NCBI GenBank assembly: GCA_030867875.1
Contig: JAOWCC010000033.1
Span: 62,001 to 126,000, forward strand
Source of the DNA: Actinernus sp. WN-2022
Taxonomy: Eukaryota; Cnidaria; Anthozoa; Actiniaria; Actinernidae
Length of the DNA stretch: 64,000 bases
Reading direction: 5' to 3'
Shown: positions 11,226 through 23,900 of the stretch, in pieces
Numbering within the stretch: position 1 is the stretch's first letter
Layout of the letters: every line of letters starts with the position of its first letter
Notes under the pieces: model-generated
What the model saw: the letters and a program-made list of their open reading frames with translations, nothing else
The model's database searches: none
Told to the model about the DNA's origin: nothing
Made by a program: the position numbers and the translations under genes

Positions 11226-12831
11226 ACCGCCGTTCGGAATTATTTATCCTTGACATTCTAGAATTAGCGATTATTAATAATTGAAGAGCAAAAACCAGTT
11301 ACTGATTATTGGTAATTCTAGAGCGAGGATACGTTGTCGGGACAGCACATCTCCCAACCTCGGGACCTGGGACTGAGTAGAACGACGCATCAGGTTATAT
11401 TAAATTTAAAAGGGTAGGAAAAAAATCGAGGGGGACGCTTTTCCCCTCTCCCCTTTGAGCCGCTACGCAGCCTAGCTAAATGTAGCGTTATTTTTTCAAC
11501 TTTCCACGCTGGAGGTTGCGTATTCGAACCCGAAAAGGACCAAAACATTTTTCTCAGCACTTTAGGGTTTTCCGTTTTATTCAGCGCTATTTCACTGTTT
11601 ACCTGTGAGCCCTGCTCTAAATACATGAGAACTCGTTTTGTGACGGTTAGGGTTAGTTTTGGGGTAAGGGTAGGGATTGTGGAAGTTTGTTAGATCATTT
11701 ACTCGTGCCCAGTGCATTTTGGCCATGGGAGACGCGCTGTCCCTAATGGCACAAAATGACCTCTATATATAATACTAGTTTCCAATTTTTTGATAAACTA
11801 AAATATTTCCAACGCATTTTCAATTTATTGCGTTCGAGGAAGGAGAACGCCATCCTAATCTGGTGTCCGTTGGACGCCCTGTCTCACAGGCAAGAGAAAT
11901 CGAGAAATTTGTTGTGGCCGTGTATCTTTTTTTTGCCATTCTGAATAAATTAACCTCGTTCTGGCGCGTTAAATCGTTTGGAGTCGTTTCGTTTGTTGCG
12001 CTGTAGTGCCCCCGGGGGAGTTCTCCCATATATACGCTATATAGGTGTGCCCCCGAATAGGGTATGGTTTTAGAACCTCCTGATCCTTAAATAGGGTATC
12101 ATATTTTGCATTTTGACCCTCAAATAAAATATCCGATCCTTAAATGGGGTACTATGGAGGCCCGTTCTGGTCAAAATTGTATCAGAATAATATTATCACA
12201 GTGAATTACTGTTTTGTTAGTCTGTGTTTATTTTTTGCACACTGCTCATTAATTTTTGGTTTGTGAATTATTATTTTTTAGTCATCAGATATTATTTTGG
12301 TCTGCAAATATTTGTTTAGGCCTGCAAATTTTTTTGGGGTCTGCGAATAATTCGATTTGGGGAGGTACGATTTTTTGGGGGAGGTATACAAATTATTTTT
12401 TTGGGTTCCGTTCTGCGAATAATATTTTTGTCCTGTGATGTAATTTTTTTTGGGTGCATGGAATATTTTTTTTGGGATCCATAATGCATTGCATGCACAT
12501 AATTGCGCGAAGACTGAGTTCGAGTCCTTCCCAATGAAGTACATACTATACAAGCATGTCAGAATCTATTCAAAGTCAAATCTCTCAAATAGCTCAAAAT
12601 GCAATACAAGAAATAAACAGAATAGCTCAACTAGTCACTATGACTTCCATACCCTCAAGCTCTTCCTTTTCGAGGTTAAATGAATCGCTGTCTGGTCTCG
12701 CTGGCAGATCTACAACTACCGTGAGTCATCCATGTTATCAAGATCGTCTGCAAACTATGGAGGGGGATTCTGGACAAAAATAGCATTAGATCGTACTGTA
12801 GTGGTGTATTCCATCGAGCCGCCATACCACT

Positions 12832-13105
12832 ATGTCAAACCGTAGTCCATTATATCGAACCGTCATGCCATTATATCAAACCGTAGTCTCATTATATCAA
12901 ACCGTCATGCCATTATATCAAACCGTCATGCCATTATATCAAACCGTCATGCCCGATTATATCAAACCGTCATGCCATTATATCAAACCGTCATGCCATT
13001 ATATCAAACCGTCATGCCATTATGTCAAATCGTCATGCCATTATATCAAACCGTCATGCCATTATGTCAAACCGTCATGCCATTATGTCAAATCGTAGTC
13101 CATTA
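12832..13105 (+). repeat. 21-bp minisatellite, left arm
   Basis: About a dozen units like CATTATATCAAACCGTCATGC, with minor variants, inside the left arm of the 12.15-16.01 kb element. The 88-codon frame across it is a product of the repeat. Confidence 0.9.
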
Positions 13106-14689
13106 TGTAAAACCGTAGGCACAGGCAGCCCAAGCTCAAAGTTTGAAATTATTTGACAGTTGAAGTACGAAGGTTCAAACATCCAGAATATCTGGTATTT
13201 TATCGCACTAAATGGCAAACGAATAACACTTTGCTTTGATGAAGATAATGTTGTTGTGTCTTGAATTTAATTGGGGGTTTGGGGGCCGATTTAACGAGTT
13301 ACAGGCAAGGAAACCTGGATTCACTATAAAAGAAAGACCCAACGAAGTTTTCGGTTAAAAAGCTGTTCGGGAGAGTAAGTAAGTTAGCCTAAAACTTTCG
13401 GATTTGAAAAAAATTGTCCTAGGAAATTGTTTTCTGAAATACTGGCTAGAAAATTTGTTTTCAATTCACAGAAAATTATAGAAGAAAAGGGACACCAAGA
13501 GGTTTCCCCTAAAATATTCGTACGTATTCGTCTGATCAATAGAGTCAGAACGATCCGGGAAAAAACAACACATTATCACAAATCATTTAGTGAAGCGGCC
13601 ACCTAAAGTTTTCGAGAACACATTTTCATTCCCTAAGAAATTCTGACATCTAAAAACCGAAAGAATAAACCTTTAGCAAATGGAGGTCACCGAAAAGAAT
13701 TGCCTAAAGGAAAAAAAAAGAACCCCTAAAAAATTCGTCCCTCCACAAAACTTTGCAACATGAAATTACTTGGGCTAGAAAATTCTTGTTTATGTTCTAG
13801 ACGGCTAACAAATTCGTAGGCCGGGAATATTTTGCCATAGAATTTTCGGTTGACGCGATTTCCACCTAGAAAATCCGAACAGCTAATAGCTTTCTAGACT
13901 GATACGTCAAAAGACATAGTAGGCGCCTTAAAATGACTAGATAAGCTGCAGACAACTGGTTTCAAACGAATTTCAAAAAGTACTCGTTGGGTGCCCTTGA
14001 TGGCGTGTCACATACCTGTCATCTCCACGGCAAAAATGACTCTTAAATCCATGCACTCAATCAACGTGATACTTCTGGATCCCGAGAAATGATTTTTGTC
14101 ACCTCGCATTTCGCCATCCAAAACACCTCTTCACAGTTTGACGAGACACCGGAAGTCCAACTAGCCTGAATTCCAGCCGTCTCCTCAGGCTAAAGTCCAA
14201 CCGAAATGATACCTCCTTTGAAGTTGAAAATCACAGCATCGGATGGGAGAGTACCTTTTATCGCTCAGTTTTTACAGCCCCACTAAGGGACGGGAAAGTA
14301 TTCTCCGCGGTCATGTAAATAAATCGGCGTTTAGCCGGCTTTGTTAAAGTTGTCAAGATCAAGCCGGCGTTGTTGTTTTTGCGTATTATTCAAGAGGTTC
14401 CAGTATGTTAGTACAGCAACTACAGAGAACATTTTGAAATGAAGCGGAAGACCGCTGACCGCTGAAAAATCAGGCTACTAGTTTCCAAGAAACTCGTTAA
14501 ATTGGCCCCCAAATTCAAGACACAACAACATTATCTTCATCAAAGCAAGTCCGTTTATAGTGTTATTCATTTGCCATTTAGTGCGATAAAATACCAGATA
14601 TTCTGGATGTTTGAACCTTCGTACTTCAACTGTCAAATAATTTCAAACTTTGAGCTTGGGCTGCCTGTGCCTACGGTTTTACATAATGG

Positions 14690-14935
14690 ACTACGATTTG
14701 ACATAATGGACTACGATTTGACATAATGGCATGACGATTTGACATAATGGCATGACGGTTTGATATAATGGCATGACGATTTGACATAATGGCATGACGG
14801 TTTGATATAATGGCATGACGATTTGACATAATGGCATGACGGTTTAATATAATGAGACTACGGTTTGATATAATGGCATGACGGTTCGATATAATGGACT
14901 ACGGTTTGACATAGTGGTATGGCGGCTCGATGGAA
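14690..14935 (-). repeat. 21-bp minisatellite, right arm (inverted)
   Basis: The same unit as the left arm in reverse complement, with a somewhat different unit order and number. A transcript through the whole element would fold into a long hairpin. Confidence 0.9.
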
Positions 14936-14960
14936 TACACCACTACAGTACGATCTGATG

Positions 14961-15785
14961 CTATTTTTGTCCAGAATCCCCCTCCATAGCAAACAGTCGC
15001 ACATACACAGCACCCGCTGATGCAATGGATTTTAAAAGTATGCTACCATCGATTTTAACACCAGTAGCTAACGTTGGCTTTACCAGTGTTCCGTAGCAGT
15101 TCTTAATAAATTCATACTCGACCTTTCTGCAGTCCTCTGGGAATTGTGCTTTTACATTGTCATACAAAATCTTTTCATTCCAACTTCTGTCAATAGTAAA
15201 GCCACTACCGGTAATCACCCGATTCTTTCTCTCCAATTGTATTTTTTCTTGACGAGCCATCGGTGTTTTTTGGACCTGAGCACCAACAATAACAATATCC
15301 TTGATTGCATAGTCTTTCTTTGGCCGACCAGCACTGTTGCTACTTGTACCTCTCCTTCCAGATCCGCCACCGGCTCTAACAGGGCCATGTGAACTAGAAA
15401 ATGTAGGGAATCTTCTTCGTAACTCACCCAGCGCATTTCGATTACTGGAACCGGTATTACTTGGTGAAGGATTACTAGATAAGATGCTGGAAGTGGATGT
15501 GGACCCGGACTGAATGCCTCTCGATGTCGGTATATTTGTAGTTGTAGATCTGCCAGCGAGACCAGACAGCGATTCATTTAACCTCGAAAAGGAGGAGCTT
15601 GAGGGTATCGAAGTCGTAGTAACTAGTTGAGCTATTCTGTTTATTTCTTGTATTGCATTTTGAGCTATTTGAGAGATTTGACTTTGAACAGATTCTGCCC
15701 TTGGGAAGGACTCGAACTCAGTCTTCGCGCAATTATGTGCATGCAATGCATTATGGATCCAAAAAAATATATTCCATGCACCCAA
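14961..15785 (-). CDS. Uncharacterised 274-residue protein in the inverted-repeat element
   Basis: The N-terminal half is rich in Ser, Thr and Asn with a Q-I-S-Q-I-A-Q helix and a G-R-R-G / G-R-P-K basic patch. The C-terminal half looks folded, with blocks such as D-R-S-W-N-E-K, Y-E-F-I-K-N-C-Y-G and K-I-D-G-S-I-L-L-K. I have a weak impression of a region found ahead of HECT-type domains in invertebrate repeat-borne genes, but no HECT domain is present and I make no functional call. The true start may be an internal codon near S-V-Q-S-Q-I. The left arm of the element (about 12555-12780) carries a partly deleted copy. It ends at the same E-G-D-S-G-Q-K, so this is a captured or host-derived fragment. 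Confidence 0.5.
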   Translation of the reverse strand: MGAWNIFFWIHNALHAHNCAKTEFESFPRAESVQSQISQIAQNAIQEINRIAQLVTTTSIPSSSSFSRLNESLSGLAGRSTTTNIPTSRGIQSGSTSTSSILSSNPSPSNTGSSNRNALGELRRRFPTFSSSHGPVRAGGGSGRRGTSSNSAGRPKKDYAIKDIVIVGAQVQKTPMARQEKIQLERKNRVITGSGFTIDRSWNEKILYDNVKAQFPEDCRKVEYEFIKNCYGTLVKPTLATGVKIDGSILLKSIASAGAVYVRLFAMEGDSGQK

Positions 15786-16015
15786 AAAAAATTACATCAC
15801 AGGACAAAAAAATTATTCGCAGACCCCCAAAAAATTTGCAGGCCTAAAAAAATATTTGCAGACCAAAATAATATTTGCTGACTAAAAAATAATAATTCAC
15901 AAACCAAAAATTAATGAGCAGTGTGCAAAAAATAAACACAGACTAACAAAACAATAATTCACTGTGATAATATTATTCTGATACAATTTTGACCAGAACG
16001 GGCCTCCATAGGGTA

Positions 16016-17754
16016 CGCTTTTTATTTTTATGTCAACTTCACATATTTAATTAGCGATTGGAAATAACACTACTCTGGTAGTCCCTTATGTAGGCTACAG
16101 AAACAAGAACGTGAAAAACAAAAAACAAAAAAGCTGTTACAAATATAGTATTCACGTATTCCTTAAATAGGGTATATATTTCAGTTACAATCCTTGGAAG
16201 AGGCGAGAGAAGAGAAAGAAGAGCCTCGTCCCTGACTGGATAATCTACTTAGGGACCGGACATTATTTAACGGTAGGGAGGCTACTAGAACTGCATTGTG
16301 GCTTGCCCAAAAAATTGTGACCCTGCAGTTCTCTGGTCTCACAAAATAATAACCCTCCCCTTAGATAAGCCTATAAATATATATAACCTATAAAAGAGGA
16401 GCATATAACAATTTGACCCCCCCCCCTAAATGGGAGCATAAAAAATCGTGACCCCCTACAAATCTAGTAGCCGATACAGTCCCAGCACATTCTTTTTTAC
16501 ACGAAGTAGTTTTGTGATAGAAAGGTGCCATGGAGAATAATGCGTTAATGAGATCCCATCACCTCGGGAATCGACCTAGGCTTTTACTTACGCGGTCATG
16601 GATCAGGAAAGGTCACGTTTCCACGATTTCAAACAAGCGTAGAAGATAGAGTGTTCCCTGCAAACCAAAAATTTCTTCGCAGAAGTACTCAAAACAGGAT
16701 GGTCATCGGGACAAACTCGCATAAGGTGCGCGAGAAATAAGTAAAACAATAAATAGTTTATTTCACAATATTTTAGCATGCGTCGTGTATATTACAGTTT
16801 CAAACAGAAAAATCTCGATTGAATTAACCCAGTTTTCATTTTTTTAATATTTCAAAACGAAAGCTAACACTGTGGCCAACACTCATATGGTTTCCCATAT
16901 TTCTTGGTTATGCTTTCTACGCTCCGTCGAAATGTTGATACAACCTCACAATCTGCTCTGACAATTTTAATTAAAAAAAAATTACTTGGGTTCACTTTAC
17001 TATTCGTTTTGCCAAACGTATTACAAAGGCGTTTTTAAAAAGTTTTGAAACAAGTGTTTTGAAAACACTTCTGTAAATAGTTTGGTAAAACGTGTAGATT
17101 GAGTAAGTACTGTATATGTGTAGTTTTCTCTCCAACGAATAACAGCGCTTTGAACACGAATTTTAAATACGCTTTCGTTGCATCTAACAGAGGAAATATG
17201 CTATTTCCAGCATTACAATTGAACGTAAATCTTGCATAAAAAGAGAAGCGAGGTAAACAGTTTGCTGAAATTCAGCAGACATAGCCAAGGAACACAAAAA
17301 GACACCCGTAAGTTTTATCGAGTTATATTCAAGATCTTTACCAAACTCATTAATAATTCATGAGGCAAAAACAAAGGAAATCAATGAGCGATTCGTCTTG
17401 ATTTACATAAACTTTTCCTTCGATTATCAGTTAAAGTGGTATCACCAACATAACTGAAACCATTACTCTTTATTATATATCTATACGTTTGATAAGTCAA
17501 ATACAGAATTCGTGTCCGTGCTTTATCGGATTTACAAACTCTCGCTTTCAGCTCATTCTGTATCTATTACATAGAAATGCTATTAAATATTGACAATGTC
17601 AGAGCGTGGGGCGCGGAAGAAAGCGAGTTACATTTTAGATTTAACTTCCTCTTCTTCCTAGCCTGTAATAACCTAATTACAAAAGGTTCAAAGCGAATCT
17701 AAAATAGTTTCCACACACGGCACAGCGTAGTGAAACAGTAGTAGTTTCGTGGGG
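16016..17754. other. AT-rich region without recognisable genes
   Basis: No coding or RNA feature could be supported. The 16.0-16.4 kb part has GGGTA-rich sequence resembling the flank left of 12152, so the inverted-repeat element sits within an older repeat. Confidence 0.4.
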
Positions 17755-17930
17755 TCATAAATCTGCAGCCTCCTTGCCAGATACAACCTGTATTCCCATA
17801 CTCCTCGCAGATCCCATTACAGTCTTACAAACACTGTTCAGTGGAACATTTTTAAAAGTTTCATCTTCTTTCTTTATCTTGGCAATCTCGTAGATCTGTT
17901 TGAGTGTGACAGTGCCGGCTACTTCTCTAC
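17755..17930 (-). CDS. MRPL11: MRPL11 terminal exon
   Basis: The acceptor is AACAG at 17935-17931, two bases complete a codon, then the frame runs to TGA at 17757-17755. The C-terminal L11 RNA-binding domain signature lies here. The protein ends shortly after it (K-E-A-A-D-L), without the long tail of mammalian MRPL11. Confidence 0.88.
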
Positions 17931-20900
17931 CTGTTAATTAGTACGAGAAGAAGATCACAGCAAATTAGTAGACAGCCAGATGTTTAAGACAGGTGTACAC
18001 GAAGCATTTTGGACACGGCAGCCTTAAATTTTAGTCGTGTAAATGGAAATTTTCCGGTTACGCGTCACCGAAAATATGTGTAGGGGTTCTGAGACCTTGT
18101 GAAAAGGTAGTATAAACGCGCCTGGATGTATGGAGCGCCGTGCCCAAGTTAGGATCGAGTGCTGTGCCCAAGTTACGGGAAGGCCGTACCCAAGCTAGGA
18201 GTGCCGTACCCAGAATGCTTATTGTGTAACCGGCCTTTAGTGCACAGTTTATCTTTTGGATTGTTTCCCTCGTTTGCTTGGGATCGGATTTTTTTCGCTC
18301 CTTCCATGGGATCATGAAGAGAAAATACAAATTTTCAGAGATATACTTCCAAAGGAAAAATTAATTATCACGGATGTAATTTTATATTTTTCTTTTATTG
18401 AAGTATTTGTTAGCGTGCGAAAACAGCCATTTTTTAGTCTTCCAGTGGCAATAGTAAGTTTTGAATTCACACACACTGGAACACCCTCTGCCCTGTGGAT
18501 CTCATGGTTTACTGAACACTACAGAACATACTGGAACACAGCTAACACCCTCTGCCCTGTGAATCTCATGGTTTACTGAACACTACAGAACATACTGGAA
18601 CACAGCTACATTGTAACACCCTCTGCCCTGTGACTGTAACATAGCTAACACTCTCTGTCCTGTAAATCTCATGGTTTATTGAATACTACAGAACATACTG
18701 GAACAGAGCCAACACCCTCTGACCAGCTGTGAAATCTGAACAAAATAAAATATCTCCTCTTCAATCTCCATAATTGCTGAAAATATAGTGGAGAACTGAA
18801 GTATACTCGGTCAATTTGGAAGTCACTATAATAAACACTTTGACACTTATGATAACATGACATGTGTCTCTAGCCTCACAACTGGAAGATACATGTACAA
18901 TAAAGGTATAATAGTGTCAACCTCCTCTGCTGGCAACATCTACTGTAATATCTGGAGTTTGGGAGTTTGAGTTTCCTGTACATGTGTGTTGGGAAGGGAG
19001 AGCACTGGGGTTGAGATATGGGAAATATAACTCTCTCTCTTCCCTCCCTCCCCCCTCCCCCCCCTCCCCCTGCTCGCTACAGTCTCTGGGTACCAAATGT
19101 TTGTTTCCCTTGCTCATGAGCATTCATTAACACCACTAAAAACCTATGCTTAACACAGGGAGGCAGTTAGACCCTCTCATATCTATGGTACGATAATGTG
19201 ATAACAACAGTGTTCATTCCAGGATTTCATTATAATATTGCACTCAAGACACATCACATTTTATAACATAAGGCCATCAATGGGCTGTGCCTTTTATGCC
19301 CACATGCAGTTGATGCCATTTTGAAAACAAACAGACAAAAACACACACTGAATTTCTAACGAGACCTGAAAACAGCCATACAGGCTGATCAAAGCCAGGC
19401 CCCAGCTAAATCACAAATCGAATTGGAATTTAGCAACAAATTATTTTATTGCTCGTATTGGTCAAATTTATTATCCAATTACTACGATAAAGAACATGCA
19501 TCACTTGTACAACGTATCGGATGTGTGTTACTAGGGATGGACCATTAGAAAAGTGGGGGGGGGGACATTTTTACCTTGCAGGAAAAAATATTCTGCCCAT
19601 TCATAGTGCATAATTTTTTGCTGCCTTCTTCCTCTGCACTACATGTAATTATTTTTTTTACTAATTTTTGCAATTTATAAATTTACTAAGGAGAGATTTC
19701 TCACAGGACAGACTGATTAAGTCGTTCTCAAGGGTTCTCAGTCTTTATTTTAACAAGTGACTAACAACTGGAAGCAGCTATCCAATGCCAGCTGAGGACC
19801 GAGTTTCGAGGGGTCAGTAAAGTTTGAATTTCAGGTTCTCGGATACGCATTTTCCTGCACTTTCTGGCACAACTTAATGCATTGTAGATGCAATAATGTG
19901 TGTGTACGATTTGAACAGTTGGGAGTGTGGCTTATATATGTGCATGAGTGTTTCCTTAAAATACACTTGGGGAAGGGTAGGGGGTTGGAGCATTTGGATG
20001 TGAAACCAAGGTATAATCTCCGATTTCCCCCTACCTACAATGTACCAAACATAATCACCCTCAATGAGCTTTGCTCTTGGAGAAAATGTTGAGAAAAAAT
20101 CAGTTTAAATAAAAAAAACATAATACAGGAGGCAGCACTGTGGTAAAACCTTAACGTCCACATTACCAGCTAGGGGAGTGCGGGGCATGCTTCCCGGAAA
20201 AAGTTGAAATCTAGAAGCGTCAGAAATGCTATTCCTAGCATTTTGAGGGCATAAAAGTGCCACCATGGTTTTGAGTAAAAAAAAAATTTTCAGCCAATCT
20301 GTGTGCATTAAATAATTCTTTTCAGAAATTTTACTTTGTGAGAATTTTGTTTTGCCCCACTCCCATCACTTTTCTAATGGTCTGCCCCTAAACTAACTAT
20401 GTGTTAAGACTATACAAAAGCCTAAAGTTCCTGTTGGAAACTGTGTTTATGTAGATGTCTATGAGCAAAAGTGTCAAGTGCAAGTAAGCCAATAGTTGAT
20501 AGAGATGAGAATAAAATGTAAATGTAAAACAGTAGATCTAGAGTCAAAAGGCAAAGGGAAAAACAAATACTGGTAGTGATCGAATCAGTGAATAAGTGAA
20601 ATGTTGGGTCATGACTGGAGGCAATTCCCATCATCACTGTACATTTACTATAGCTTAATTAAAGCAATTTGAATGCAGTCTTTTCAGTCTACGAATGCAT
20701 GTCTTCTCTGGTAATTTTTGTGATAATGTCATATAGATAAGTGCAGCCTAGAATGTACAATTTTTCCAACATGTTTTTCATTTCTGACATTCATGTAAAT
20801 TAGTAGTTACAATGTAAATTAATAATAAAGTGTTTATTTCTGACAAATGCATGCTAATGTAGATGCTTGTCAAAATACACCACAGTCAATGTCTCTGATA

Positions 20901-23900
20901 CTTGTTCATTTACCTGGCTTTTGGGCCCCTTTTTCAATTCCTGCTGCTGATTTAAGGAAATACGACACAGTAGGTGTTGTTGTCTCAAATGAGAATGTTC
21001 TGTCTCCCTATGACATGAAAGTACAACTCAAGAATATTAGTAACTCAAAACTTGAACGCAGCCATATGCTGCTCTCTAAAGATGTATCCTTGGATAGGAA
21101 CAAATTAAGTAAATTTTCTTGTTAATCACTTCCCCAAAAATGTCTAAAAATATTGATACTCTGGACTAACATACAGAATTGCCAATGCAATCCCAGTGTA
21201 AAAAAACAATGTTTATTTTCGTAAATTTAGTTGATAATCTTTTTATTAAACCTGACACTACATGTAATTAAATTTTGCATGTTTAACTGCATAAAATGTG
21301 TTGAACATAATCCAATTAGATTGGCATGCGTAAAATGTGCTAAAAATATAAACCTGGCCAAATCAGTTTTGTTCACATGGTAATGTGAGCTGTCAAAAGT
21401 AACTTTCCCATGCCCATTGGAAGAACAGCAAAATAATACATCTTTCTTCAGTATCAATGACAGGATTTTGATTTCGGCCAACCAAGAACGTAAAGTTTCC
21501 ACCAAAGTGAGAGTGATTTTCAAGAAGCAACAAATCGTAACCCATTTCTATTAAAACAGACTGACCAAAATAGACAACAACGGCTCACGTTACTGAGCTT
21601 GATAAACCGGGTTTCAAGTCACATGATCATGTGTGAGAGGGTCAATGAATCACAAGCCTTGTTAGAAGTTTAACCAATCAGCGTGCCAGGGTTAAGATCG
21701 GACTCTGATGATATAACGTGTGTTCTAATTGGCAAATACAAACGCTTGGTTGGATTAGAAAAACAATCGCTTACAACGGGCGGCCAGAGGGGTTGCAGCC
21801 ATGTTGTAAACATATTGTCAGCTACATGTACGTTGTCGATATTGTGAGCTAGGAGAAACGGATTTCCAACCTCTGATCCAGGGTAAGGTACAATGTAAGT
21901 GGCTCGTAAGTGGCTGTTCGACCACTTACTGTCAACATACATTGTATTTATGGTAAAACTTGTTCACTTTAGCCTATTAAGTGTATGACCTTTCATAGTA
22001 AAGTACACCTTCCCACCCAGCTATCCTTCTCTACAGGGCATCTGATAGTGTGGAAACAAAACAAAACTCACCGATTCCGGAAAGGACAGTCATTAAGTTC
22101 AAGTTTTATTTCACACTATTTTTCTTTTTGAATTACAATAAGGGAAATATGATTAACTAAACGTATATATATAATAGATAAGGTAAATTAGAGTATGAAA
22201 TGTGAGTGACAGTGCAGTACAGTGGACAAAGTAGCCTGGAGGCTTTCGAGTTATTCACTGTTTTAATTAAATTTAGGCTTATATGTTATAGTATGGTGGA
22301 TAGCTTAAGTGATTAAGTGATTTGTTACATGTATATAGACATAAGTTTTACTACCTGATACAAGAGGTATGTCGTCTTCTCTTCGGGAATCTGCTTTTCA
22401 ACACAAAACGCTGCCAGCGTTGTTACTTTACAGCATTTTTAGTATGTATTTCTTGCATCCTTTATTAGCTACCAATTTCTCACTCTCGCGCTTGATAAAG
22501 ATGTAAATTGTTTCTTTGGATGTGGTTCCATTTTGAACGCTTTTTTTTTAGATGAAAAATCGTCAGCATTTGATGAAGATCTAGAAGTTTTGGTAAACAA
22601 ATATTTCCCGCCTTTAGCTAGCCAGTGGCGCACGCAACACATCACACCATCTTCTGTCACGATGTGATCACGTGGCAGGCAACAATTGATGAATTGTTGC
22701 CTGTGCGGGAAAAATTGAATGTTGATGACTACCACGTGACCCTGAATCAGCCAATGAGTGCATACGTTGTGTCTGGGAAACTTATGGCTATGTAACAATA
22801 TTATGAGTTATATCCTGTCCATCCTGCCGATAGAGCTGCCACTAAATTTCACTACTGTTCTTTCTACAGTCATGTTAATTATATTTGTGATCAATTCATG
22901 TGCCTCTGTGTACATAACTTTATCTGCTGTGTTCATAACTGAAATGCATGTTGGTTAAAAGCTTTACCTTTATTCACAAAACTTCAGTCTACTGCTCACT
23001 ATATTACAGAGCTATAAAGGGAACTGTTCGAAGCCTTTCTCGAACCAAAACCTTGCTCGTGAGAGAATTCTCGTTTAACAGCTCTAACGAAAAGTTAAGC
23101 ATGCACCTATAATCTCGTCACTCCTGGTCTAGCGGTTACTGTTTGGGCAGGATTGTGTCAGTCGTTCTGTAAATTGTAGCTTCCTGGGTTCTATTCCTAT
23201 GCTGAGAGCAGTGAAATGTTTTTTTCAAGAAGAGGCTCCCCAATTCCTTGTAAAATTTATAAGTGCCACTATAAGTCCCAAATTATTCATAGTTAACAAA
23301 AGGAGTTTTGTGACGCAGTCTGTGAGGTTGTTACACCAAGGTAAAGCCCCTATTTTAGAGCTCTCCACTTACAACATCTAGACACCTGAAGTAGGCTAGT
23401 TTGGCTAGCCGAAATATAGTACGTTTAAAACTATACACGTTGTTTCAGCTTTGCTATAGTCCTCTGACAGGATAGAGTAAAAACTCTATCCACAGTCTGT
23501 GGCTTCCGGTTGACCTTTTCGACATTATGCGGCACCAGGGCGGCACAGTGTTCAAGTACATGTATGTGCACTTGAACGACTTGAACAGTGTGAGCTGATT
23601 GGTTGGGGGTGAAATACCTCGACTTGGAAAATAAAAATAAACACTTGCGATTTAAGACTCGGGCCTGCCGACAGGCAGCCCGAGTAATAATTAGAAAATC
23701 TTTTGTCCAAGTTCATAAATGCTTGTCTTCAGATTGTCATAAATACATAATCACAACTTTAATATTTCGATCAAATATGGTTACAACTTGCCTTGTCATT
23801 CCTTGTGTATGTTTTAACCTGCAGTCTTTAAATCACTCCAGAATGCTTTTATTCCCCCATTAACTATCAACATTTCCAAGGAACCATCTTGGATTTTCAT

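Larger units (their letters stand above)
12152..16011. mobile_element. Long-inverted-repeat element, 3.86 kb, with GGTA target duplication
   Basis: The ends are CTATGGAGGCCCGTTCTGG and its exact reverse complement, flanked by GGTA at 12148-12151 and 16012-16015. The arms pair from 12152 to about 13320 and from about 14470 to 16011, leaving about 1.1 kb of unpaired centre. The right arm is longer because it keeps about 0.5 kb of a reading frame that the left arm has lost. Both arms hold the same 21-bp minisatellite. The superfamily is not recognised and no transposase is present. Confidence 0.8.

Noticed and set aside
12832..13098. An 88-residue protein and a possible CRISPR-like array
   Set aside because: It is a 21-bp minisatellite with no unique spacers, in eukaryotic repeat DNA.
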